DNA of 6,354 bases, taken from NCBI GenBank assembly GCA_030673355.1, contig DAOVJF010000165.1, positions 1 to 6,354 on the forward strand. The letters are read 5' to 3'. Made by a program: the position numbers and the translations under genes. The notes under the pieces are model-generated. The model did not search any database. It had not been told where the DNA came from and saw nothing but the letters and a program-made list of their open reading frames with translations. This document shows, piece after piece, positions 1 to 4,543 of this stretch; within the stretch, counting starts at the first letter, position 1, and the number at the start of each line of letters is the position of its first letter. The stretch comes from Planctomycetota bacterium. Lineage in GTDB: Bacteria; JAJVIF01; JAPKYR01.

Positions 1-61
1 GTCGACAAGCACGTTCGACCCGGAGATTTTTAAGGCTTGCGGGATGGAGATGTCTCACTCA

Positions 62-85
62 GCGTGTCGACGCCACGCGTTTTTT
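62..85 (+). terminator. possible Rho-independent terminator
   Basis: A 5-bp GC-rich stem (gcgtg at 62-66 with cacgc at 74-78, 7-nt loop) is followed after one G by six T. It could end a gene lying mostly left of the window: the first reading frame has a stop at 31-33, about 30 bases earlier. The stem is short, and a second frame stays open through it, so this is tentative. Confidence 0.35.
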
Positions 86-141
86 GTCGGATTGTTTGTT
101 CTCTACTTACTAATAGGACATGTTTCGGGGCGATTGGCGCA

Positions 142-150
142 TGGTATAAT
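142..150 (+). promoter_or_regulatory. possible extended -10 promoter element
   Basis: TGGTATAAT is a perfect extended -10 element (TGn followed by TATAAT). No good -35 box lies 16-18 bases upstream, but extended -10 promoters do not need one. Transcription would start near 157, run through the left inverted arm at 218-259 and enter the transposase gene. This rests on sequence matching alone. Confidence 0.3.
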
Positions 151-217
151 TAAGAAACAGGGACCGGATTATGATTCACCGTGACAAGGCATCGAGAAAT
201 TTATTAATAGAACTACA

Positions 218-259
218 CGGGTGGCGCCTACAGACTGAGCGAAGGCGTGTCTGTGGGTG
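218..259 (+). repeat. left REP-like inverted arm
   Basis: This 42-bp arm is the reverse complement of 858-899 with one mismatch. It is also an imperfect palindrome: cctacagac (227-235) pairs with gtctgtggg (249-257) through one G-T wobble. The 13-nt loop contains a small inner gc/gc stem around gaag. The GTGG at 221-224 sits at the 5' foot, where classical REPs carry GTAG or GGAG. Its role as a transposase recognition site is inferred. Confidence 0.8.
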
Positions 260-267
260 TAATAAGG

Positions 268-273
268 TATAAT
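268..273 (+). promoter_or_regulatory. possible -10 box of the transposase gene
   Basis: A perfect TATAAT lies 10 bases before the ATG at 284. If used, transcription would start near 280, giving an almost leaderless message. The corresponding -35 position falls inside the left arm (about 245-250) and does not resemble TTGACA. The gene has no clear Shine-Dalgarno sequence, which fits but does not prove a leaderless start. Confidence 0.25.
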
Positions 274-283
274 AACCTCAGGG

Positions 284-847
284 ATGGCGTACTCAAGGAA
301 AAATCCAAAGCCACAGCGTTTCAACACTCCCGGTCACGCCCATGACCTGACATTCACCTGCTTTAAAAACCAAACCTTTCTTAAAAGTAAAATAGCATCT
401 CAGCTCCTTGCCGATGCCATCAATGCCGCTGGCAAAATTCACAGCTTCGAGGTCTGGGCCTATGTCTTTATGCCGGACCATGTTCATCTCCTGATCTTCC
501 CGACATCCGAACATTACTCAATCTCGAATATTCTAAAATCGATCAAACAATCTACTTCACAGGCCATGATCGCTCACCTGAAAGAGAATAATTCAAAATC
601 ACTAATTTACTTGGAAACCGGGCTTGAAAAACCGAAATACAGGTTCTGGCAGGACGGTGGCGGGTACGACAGGAATTATTGGGATCGGAAAGAGCTTATG
701 AGGCAGGTCGATTACATACATAATAATCCGGTGAGGAAAGGCCTGGCTGAAATTCCTGAAGATTGGAACTGGTCCAGTGCCGGTTACTGGCTGACTGGTA
801 CGAGGGGACCGGTGGTGGTAGAAACAAAGAATTTCCCGATGATATGA
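284..847 (+). CDS. REP-associated tyrosine transposase (Y1_Tnp / IS200-like family)
   Basis: This 187-residue protein is a single-strand-specific HUH endonuclease of the RAYT group, which cuts and rejoins DNA at REP-type hairpins. The HUH motif is at residues 66-68 (in PDHVHLL). The likely catalytic tyrosine is Y128, in FWQDGGGYDRN. The RAYT signatures YIHNNPVRKGL (144-154) and EDWNWSS (159-165) follow. The length is normal for the family, and all motifs are present without frameshift, so the gene looks intact. The ATG at 284 is the first start in frame, but no good ribosome-binding site precedes it. It stands alone between matching inverted REP-like arms, as RAYT genes usually do. RAYTs are commonly single-copy and vertically kept, so it may be a resident gene rather than a mobile insertion sequence. 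The family call is firm; the substrate is inferred from the flanks. Confidence 0.93.
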   Translation: MAYSRKNPKPQRFNTPGHAHDLTFTCFKNQTFLKSKIASQLLADAINAAGKIHSFEVWAYVFMPDHVHLLIFPTSEHYSISNILKSIKQSTSQAMIAHLKENNSKSLIYLETGLEKPKYRFWQDGGGYDRNYWDRKELMRQVDYIHNNPVRKGLAEIPEDWNWSSAGYWLTGTRGPVVVETKNFPMI

Positions 848-857
848 GCTGAAATTC

Positions 858-899
858 CACCCACAGACACGCCTTCGCTCAGTCTGTGGGCGCCACCCG
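858..899 (-). repeat. right REP-like inverted arm
   Basis: This arm begins 11 bases after the transposase stop codon and is the reverse complement of 218-259, differing only at 888. Its own hairpin is perfect: cccacagac (860-868) pairs with gtctgtggg (882-890) around a 13-nt loop. The wobble in the left arm and the Watson-Crick pair here indicate that the stem is conserved in both. Confidence 0.8.
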
Positions 900-917
900 T
901 CTGTGGGCGCCACCCGT
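884..917. repeat. 17-bp tandem duplication of the right-arm foot
   Basis: ctgtgggcgccacccgt occurs at 884-900 and again at 901-917 without change. The duplicated piece is the outer foot plus half of the right-arm hairpin stem. A further degenerate copy may continue to about 940 (tgtagccagcacccgggt). Only one half of the palindrome is multiplied; the loop and inner half are not. Confidence 0.85.
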
Positions 918-950
918 CGGCTTGTAGCCAGCACCCGGGTAACGAAAAAA

Positions 951-1124
951 ACTAAAAGCCCTCCAAACTCGCTCCCAACATAGGTACAGCTTTGCATATT
1001 ATGGCGGAGCTCGTTTTGAGGGGCCACCAGTAAAAAAGCCCTCCAAACTCGCTCCCAACATAGGTACAGCTTTGCATATTATGGCGGAGCTCGTTTTGAG
1101 GGGCCACCAGTAAAAAAGCCCTCC
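951..1124. repeat. 80-bp tandem repeat, two copies plus a partial third
   Basis: Copy 1 is 951-1030 and copy 2 is 1031-1110. They are identical from the fourth base onward (954-1030 and 1034-1110). A third copy starts at 1111 and breaks off after 14 bases (taaaaaagccctcc). Each unit holds an imperfect inverted repeat; in copy 1, 959-975 can pair with 1006-1022 at 14 of 17 positions across a 30-nt loop. No coding capacity is convincing. The near-perfect identity implies recent duplication. Confidence 0.9.
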
Positions 1125-1139
1125 CTCACGGTCAGGCTA

Positions 1140-1178
1140 CTGTACTCAACGGCTGTACTCAACGGCTGTACTCACTGG
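1140..1178. repeat. 13-bp tandem triplet
   Basis: ctgtactcaacgg occurs at 1140-1152 and 1153-1165, then as ctgtactcactgg at 1166-1178. It follows the 80-bp repeat directly. It is a simple tandem duplication with no visible coding or binding role. Confidence 0.75.
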
Positions 1179-1353
1179 CGGAACCTGGGTATTTCTGATC
1201 CTGTGATTTTTAAAATCTCACCCTCGTTAAGAAGCCTGATTTTCTCTTATTTTGAGAGGTTTTAGAGTTGCCGCTTTTATCTATTATATATACAGCTAAC
1301 TGAATCTACTGTAGGCCCCATCAATAGTGGCTTTCAGGGCATGTAATTTTGAA
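1179..1353. other. AT-rich spacer without supported features
   Basis: Together with the repeats at 858-1178 this completes the roughly 580-base gap between the transposase and lipoprotein genes. I see no gene, RNA gene or strong hairpin here. A reading frame open from 1327 joins the lipoprotein gene, but it begins upstream of the expected transcription start and is not believed to be translated. Confidence 0.5.
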
Positions 1354-1366
1354 GTGAATTTTTCAC
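1354..1366. promoter_or_regulatory. small palindrome just upstream of the sigma-54 promoter
   Basis: gtgaa (1354-1358) and ttcac (1362-1366) form a perfect inverted repeat around three T. It lies 4 bases upstream of the -24 element. It is a possible protein-binding site, but it is close to the polymerase footprint and short enough to be chance. Confidence 0.25.
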
Positions 1367-1370
1367 CCGA

Positions 1371-1386
1371 TGGCACGATCCCTGCA
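1371..1386 (+). promoter_or_regulatory. sigma-54 (RpoN) -24/-12 promoter
   Basis: TGGCACG, four bases, then CTGCA matches the consensus TGGCACGnnnnTTGCW at all but one defined position. The invariant GG and GC are 10 bases apart as required. Transcription would start near 1397, leaving a leader of about 32 nt before the ATG at 1429. Known sigma-54 promoters need an ATP-dependent enhancer-binding protein; no gene for one is in the window. Confidence 0.75.
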
Positions 1387-1415
1387 CTATCCATTGTGCA
1401 ATCCCAACCAAATAT

Positions 1416-1421
1416 AAGGAG
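1416..1421 (+). promoter_or_regulatory. Shine-Dalgarno site that fixes the lipoprotein start
   Basis: AAGGAG lies 7 bases before the ATG at 1429. It selects this start over the in-frame ATG at 1327, which has no such site and lies upstream of the sigma-54 start point. Confidence 0.85.
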
Positions 1422-1428
1422 TAATGCC

Positions 1429-2706
1429 ATGAAAAATCTAAAAAACCTTCTAATGATCATTTTGGCCATAGGTTCGTTACTTGGAGCGCTTGGATGCGGT
1501 TCCGCTGGCGATTCGCCGGCGGCGCCTGTTATGGATCCCGCGACGAGTGCCGCGAGCGCCGACTGGCCAGATCAGAATGAATTCACAGGGATAATCGGAG
1601 CATTCGACCTGTCATTCGATCCCGGGACTGAGATTCTCGAAGCGGTCGAATCCCGCCAGGCCGAGCAGCATTTCGATGTCACCAACTTCCTGATGCCGAA
1701 CGTGACATTCAACCTGATTTCCTGGAATCCAGCCAATCAACTGCTTATCTTCGACATGTTCATCACGAATCCGACCGGCTTGAACATCTTCGATCTGAGG
1801 ACCCTGTTCCTTTCAAATCCCGGATTCGGTTACTCGCTTCTGAATGCCGACGATTATACCGCGCTTTTCAATCCGTACCCCGCAGGCGTTGTAAACCCGT
1901 TCAAGGCTTTCGCGAAAGGTGTAACCGGCCGAATTATCGGTCCCGGACTGACATTTGTCGAGCAGTTCCATGTTCAGACCCCGCCGCCGACCCCTTTTAT
2001 GCCGCCATTCCAGTTCACGCTCCTGATCGAATGCTCGTGGCCCGCCAACTGCGATGAGCCGTACGAGATCGCCAACCAGATCATAAGCAATCCGATCAGC
2101 GCGGTCACATCGGGTGTTATCACGCTGGACGTTTTCGATCACCAGAATGATGTCAGCGGCGTAACGATTAACACCAGCCCGATTACCGGCGGGATCACCT
2201 TGTTAGCTCCCAGTGGGGCAACCAAGTGGTTCGCGACAATTCAAAATCTTACCGGAACGGCCCCCGGAGTATATAAATGCCTGATTACCGCATCGAGCAA
2301 CGGCACGACAATCGATCTTTACGATTACATCAACATCATGGTTGTTGGTGCAGGAACAGGATCCCCACCTCCACCTCCACCGCCTCCTGTGATACCACCG
2401 ATACCGCCGCCGCCTCCACCTCCGCCGCCGCCACCGCCGCCACCACCACCGCCTCCGGTACCACCTGTACCGCCGCCTCCGCCACCGCCTAATCCGCCGC
2501 TGCCACCTCCGCCTGCACCTCCGCCTATACCTCCGCCGGTACCTCCACCGACACCACCGCCCGTACCTCCACCACCATTACCGCCGCCTCCGGGACCGCC
2601 TCCGCCACCTCCGCCGGTGCCACCAATACCGCCACCAATTCCACCTCCGCCTCCGCCCGCACCGCCACCGCCTCCACCAACCCCGGTGCCTCCGCCAAGT
2701 GGATAG
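1429..2706 (+). CDS. predicted lipoprotein with a C-terminal poly-proline tail
   Basis: The 425-residue protein has no family I recognise. Residues 1-22 are a signal peptide (positive MKNLKN, hydrophobic core) ending in GALG before Cys23. This is a lipobox with Ala rather than the preferred Leu at -3, so a diacylglycerol anchor is likely. Residues 24-45 are Ala/Ser/Pro-rich linker. Residues about 46-310 are rich in beta-strand-like segments with cysteines at 202, 208 and 284; the last stretch (GVYKCLITAS, then YDYINIMVV) resembles an Ig-like or PKD-like sandwich strand pattern. From residue 313 to 423 there are 91 prolines in 111 residues, with runs up to 18, interrupted only by V, I, L, A, T, N and G, then Ser-Gly and stop. 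The tail has no charged residue. Translating it should depend on EF-P. The start is set by the AAGGAG at 1416. The gene is alone, behind a sigma-54 promoter and before a terminator. Function is unknown; an envelope-spanning or surface role is inference. Confidence 0.85.
   Translation: MKNLKNLLMIILAIGSLLGALGCGSAGDSPAAPVMDPATSAASADWPDQNEFTGIIGAFDLSFDPGTEILEAVESRQAEQHFDVTNFLMPNVTFNLISWNPANQLLIFDMFITNPTGLNIFDLRTLFLSNPGFGYSLLNADDYTALFNPYPAGVVNPFKAFAKGVTGRIIGPGLTFVEQFHVQTPPPTPFMPPFQFTLLIECSWPANCDEPYEIANQIISNPISAVTSGVITLDVFDHQNDVSGVTINTSPITGGITLLAPSGATKWFATIQNLTGTAPGVYKCLITASSNGTTIDLYDYINIMVVGAGTGSPPPPPPPPVIPPIPPPPPPPPPPPPPPPPPPVPPVPPPPPPPNPPLPPPPAPPPIPPPVPPPTPPPVPPPPLPPPPGPPPPPPPVPPIPPPIPPPPPPAPPPPPPTPVPPPSG
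2365..2697 (+). repeat. proline-codon low-complexity tract
   Basis: These 111 codons encode the poly-proline tail. CCG, CCT and CCA are mixed irregularly, while CCC is nearly absent (I counted two). There is no fixed nucleotide period beyond three, so the tract is not a clean recent microsatellite expansion. Reading frames open across it on both strands are composition artefacts. Confidence 0.85.
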
Positions 2707-2759
2707 AAGAGGAGTTAAAGGAATATGGCTCGATACAGGCTTCGAATATGAAACAACAT

Positions 2760-2787
2760 GCACCGTCAGAAATGGCGGTGCTTTTTT
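2760..2787 (+). terminator. Rho-independent terminator of the lipoprotein gene
   Basis: gcaccg (2760-2765) pairs with cggtgc (2776-2781), extendable by a G-T and a C-G pair to 8 bp with a 6-nt loop. Six T follow directly (2782-2787). It lies 53 bases past the stop codon. Confidence 0.8.
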
Positions 2788-2805
2788 GTGTCGGAATATT
2801 TTACA

Positions 2806-2847
2806 GGGGACACCTGCTTTTTCGACGGGCGAAAAAGAGGTGTCCCC
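2806..2847. repeat. long REP-like hairpin
   Basis: ggggacacct (2806-2815) pairs with aggtgtcccc (2838-2847), and ctttttcg (2817-2824) with cgaaaaag (2830-2837). This gives 18 bp broken by a single bulged G at 2816, with a 5-nt loop. There is no T-tract on either side in the right place, so it is not a standard terminator. It resembles REP-type palindromes; a link to the RAYT gene here is untested. Confidence 0.8.
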
Positions 2848-2924
2848 ATTAATAAATTCGACGGGCGAAAAAGAGGTGTCCCCATTAATAAATTCGACGG
2901 GCGAAAAAGAGGTGTCCCCATTAA
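2821..2924. repeat. 36-bp tandem repeat, three copies
   Basis: Copies lie at 2821-2856, 2857-2892 and 2893-2924 (the last cut to 32 bp) and are identical. There are no spacers, so this is not a CRISPR array. Each copy carries the right half of the hairpin at 2806-2847 (cgaaaaag, aggtgtcccc); the left half exists only once. The array ends 2 bases before the phosphatase stop codon. Reading frames open through it on both strands arise because 36 is a multiple of three. Confidence 0.92.
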
Positions 2925-2926
2925 CG

Positions 2927-3631
2927 CTAAATATGTCCATTCAATTTTTGTTTATCGGAATTGGTCTCAAATATTATGTCGAGCACTTTACGGAATTCAT
3001 CTGCCTCGAGCACATATTTCGCGGCCTGTTTTACCTCGTCCATGTTTGGATCGATCGCGATTCCGAAAGCGCATTTTTTGAAACCTGTTACATCGCCCCA
3101 GCCATCGCCGATAAAAATCGTTTCTTCTTTTTTTAAACCCTCGAGTTTCTGAATTCTTTCAACCAGTGCGCCCTTGTCCATACCGGGGACATTGTCGGTA
3201 ACCCTCATCTCGATCTCGCCGGTGGAGATATCATCCCTGTCAAAAATCAGATCGTTGGCGTAGTAGTAATCCCACTCGATACCCCTTTCCCGCCAGACAT
3301 CTTTCCAGAGCGAAAACCCGCTTGAAAGAACGGCGATTTTCAGCCCGGAATCTTTAATTGCGCCGATGACCTCCAGGGCACCGTCGCGGATATTTATTGT
3401 CCTGAGCCGCTCCATAAATTTATTTTTCGGAAATCCTTTCCAGGAAGCCACACTCTGGCGCGCGAACTCATCATACGGGGTGCGGTCGCGAAGGATAGCT
3501 TCCTCCCTGGCTTTTCCTGCTGATTCCCATGTACCGAGATGCCTGTGGAAATATTCCCAGGTCGAGCGCTCGGTGTTGAGGGTGCCGTCGTTGTCAAGGA
3601 AGATCAGTTTGCAGAATGATTTTGGTGACAC
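2927..3631 (-). CDS. HAD-superfamily phosphatase, phosphoserine-phosphatase-like
   Basis: The 234-residue protein has all four HAD motifs. Motif I is LDNDGT with nucleophile D13 and acid/base D15; motif II is LSSGF (S103/S104). Motif III is probably K153 (MDKGAL), and motif IV is GDGWGD with D176 and D180 for Mg2+. A helical cap-like insert lies between residues 20 and 85. The pattern matches the subclass I enzymes around SerB and MtnX, which remove phosphate from small metabolites in the cytoplasm; motif IV has WGD where SerB usually has AND, so the substrate cannot be named. The GTG at 3631 is the first possible start after an upstream in-frame stop at 3665-3667. It has no Shine-Dalgarno sequence, and a promoter candidate lies directly before it. 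The gene stands alone, convergent with the lipoprotein gene. Confidence 0.85.
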   Translation of the reverse strand: MSPKSFCKLIFLDNDGTLNTERSTWEYFHRHLGTWESAGKAREEAILRDRTPYDEFARQSVASWKGFPKNKFMERLRTINIRDGALEVIGAIKDSGLKIAVLSSGFSLWKDVWRERGIEWDYYYANDLIFDRDDISTGEIEMRVTDNVPGMDKGALVERIQKLEGLKKEETIFIGDGWGDVTGFKKCAFGIAIDPNMDEVKQAAKYVLEADEFRKVLDIIFETNSDKQKLNGHI

Positions 3632-3639
3632 GATGGTGA

Positions 3640-3668
3640 ATCGTACTTGAGGAATTAAGGAAGGTCAA
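3640..3668 (-). promoter_or_regulatory. candidate sigma-70 promoter of the phosphatase gene
   Basis: On the minus strand TTGACC (3668-3663, 5 of 6 to consensus) and TACGAT (3645-3640, 4 of 6 including the key first, second and last bases) are exactly 17 bases apart. The start point would be near 3633, 2 bases before the GTG. The message would then be leaderless or nearly so, which fits the missing ribosome-binding site. Confidence 0.4.
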
Positions 3669-3721
3669 AGGATTTTAATTTTGAAAGCTGATTTTAGACC
3701 AATTCCATTTTATAATTCCTT

Positions 3722-3759
3722 TTTCGGGTGCGCCGACATTCCTGTCGGCGCACCTGAAA
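3722..3759. repeat. REP-like palindrome between the phosphatase gene and the terminator
   Basis: ggtgcgccgaca (3727-3738) pairs perfectly with tgtcggcgcacc (3743-3754) around ttcc. Five further pairs, including one G-T, extend the stem to 17 bp. No T-tract follows on either strand, which argues against a terminator. It is unlike the other repeats in the window. Confidence 0.75.
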
Positions 3760-3763
3760 TGCT

Positions 3764-3797
3764 AAACAAAAACGGGAGCCTGACGGCTCCCGTTTTG
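3764..3797 (-). terminator. Rho-independent terminator of the porin operon
   Basis: aaaacgggagcc (3769-3780) pairs perfectly with ggctcccgtttt (3785-3796) around a 4-nt loop. Read on the minus strand it is followed by TTTTTGTTT. It begins 22 bases past the stop of the 3819-4517 gene. Confidence 0.9.
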
Positions 3798-3818
3798 TCA
3801 ATTGCATTTAAATTTTAT

Positions 3819-4517
3819 TTAGTCGAATTCGTAAGTGAACTCAACGTACCATACTTCGCTCTCGTTATCGTTGGACGGGAAAGTAAGAAAAGTACAGAAC
3901 CCGAGATCGGTATCGAAGATCGTAACGGGGATATCGAAGCCGAACGCAGTGATCCAGTCACTGCCATCGTTTGTCTGCATCCAGTCCCATTTTAGAATTG
4001 CATCACCGGCAGGAGTATCGAAGCCGAAAAATAAACCGGTATTGTCCTCTTCCAGGGAATATCCGGCATGTCCACGGAAGTCACTGGACCACAGGTGGGT
4101 GTAAGCGACATAAGGAATCATGCTGCCATTTTCGTCTTCATTACCCGTGATGTTATCAAGCCCGAAAGCGATAGCCCCGGAATGACCCCAGTCGGAGTCG
4201 GGGTCATCGCAGTTGGAAAAATCATAGCGGACTTTAATATCAAAGAATGGATCAGACTGGAAATCGCTATTTTCGGTTAACCGGTAGGTACCACCGATCT
4301 CCATCCAGTCCATGAGACCATAGCTGATACCAAAGAAATGGCCGTCATCGTACTTGTTGCTGCCCCAGTCACCGAAAAGGTACAGTATAGTGCTGCCTTC
4401 GTCGGTAATATCAGTGGTGTAAATATTATTACACCCGGTGGGAGTCGCCCAGGCAGGAACAGCGATGAACCAGGCCAGTACCGCAATTGAAAGAATTGTC
4501 ACTATTCGATTAGTCAT
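3819..4517 (-). CDS. secreted protein, probable small outer-membrane beta-barrel
   Basis: The 232-residue protein has a clear signal peptide (residues 1-24, ending PAWA before TPTGC), so it is exported. The mature part alternates short hydrophobic/aromatic segments with Asp/Asn/Gly-rich loops (for example DDPDSDWGH, GNEDENG). Many segments look like amphipathic barrel strands (HFFGISYGL, MEIGGTYRL, WYVEFTYEFD). It ends in FD, not the aromatic residue that usually closes an outer-membrane protein. Three cysteines remain in the mature chain. I recognise no family. Of two adjacent ATGs, the second (4517) is preferred because AAGGAG at 4530-4525 is 7 bases from it and only 4 from the one at 4520. 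The gene starts 26 bases after the SLH porin stop and ends at a terminator, so the two are probably one transcript acting in the same membrane. The barrel call is inference. Confidence 0.75.
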   Translation of the reverse strand: MTNRIVTILSIAVLAWFIAVPAWATPTGCNNIYTTDITDEGSTILYLFGDWGSNKYDDGHFFGISYGLMDWMEIGGTYRLTENSDFQSDPFFDIKVRYDFSNCDDPDSDWGHSGAIAFGLDNITGNEDENGSMIPYVAYTHLWSSDFRGHAGYSLEEDNTGLFFGFDTPAGDAILKWDWMQTNDGSDWITAFGFDIPVTIFDTDLGFCTFLTFPSNDNESEVWYVEFTYEFD

Positions 4518-4524
4518 CATGTAT

Positions 4525-4530
4525 CTCCTT
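4525..4530 (-). promoter_or_regulatory. Shine-Dalgarno site of the small barrel gene
   Basis: AAGGAG on the minus strand lies in the 26-base gap between the two genes. Its spacing favours the ATG at 4517 over that at 4520. Confidence 0.8.
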
Positions 4531-4543
4531 CAATCCACAAAAT

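Larger units (their letters stand above)
218..917 (+). mobile_element. RAYT gene with flanking REP-like inverted arms
   Basis: The transposase gene is bracketed by inverted arms at 218-259 and 858-899 that match at 41 of 42 positions, plus a tandem extension of the right arm to 917. Known RAYT genes are usually flanked by inverted REP palindromes, which are thought to be their substrates. The outer limits are set by where arm similarity ends. IS200-like enzymes leave no target duplication, and none is seen. Whether the unit moves as a whole is unknown. Confidence 0.6.

Noticed and set aside
2..184. Open frame at the left edge with a hydrophobic stretch (FFVGLFVLYLLIGHVSGRL)
   Set aside because: A second frame is also open to 113, a terminator-like hairpin lies inside, and no family is recognisable; too short to choose.
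602..1027. Minus-strand 141-codon frame
   Set aside because: Antisense to the transposase and its repeats, with no recognisable content.
1327..1428. N-terminal extension of the lipoprotein from an ATG at 1327
   Set aside because: It lies upstream of the predicted transcription start, has no ribosome-binding site, and would bury the signal peptide after 34 residues.
2277..2492. Ser/Thr/Ala-rich frame overlapping the proline tract
   Set aside because: A frame shadow of the proline codons with no independent start signal.
2725..2751. Eight-codon frame (MARYRLRI) after the lipoprotein gene, preceded by aaagga
   Set aside because: Too short to distinguish from chance; no sign of conservation available.
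2806..2847. Terminator for the phosphatase gene
   Set aside because: The stem is strong, but no T-tract follows on the minus strand, so canonical termination is not supported.
2821..2924. CRISPR-like direct repeats of 36 bp
   Set aside because: The copies abut with no spacers, and the unit is half of a neighbouring hairpin.
2699..3136. Plus-strand reading frame with a 12-residue repeat (STGEKEVSPLIN), and its minus-strand counterpart
   Set aside because: Both strands are open across the repeat only because 36 is a multiple of three. The plus frame then runs antisense through the phosphatase gene and has no ribosome-binding site.
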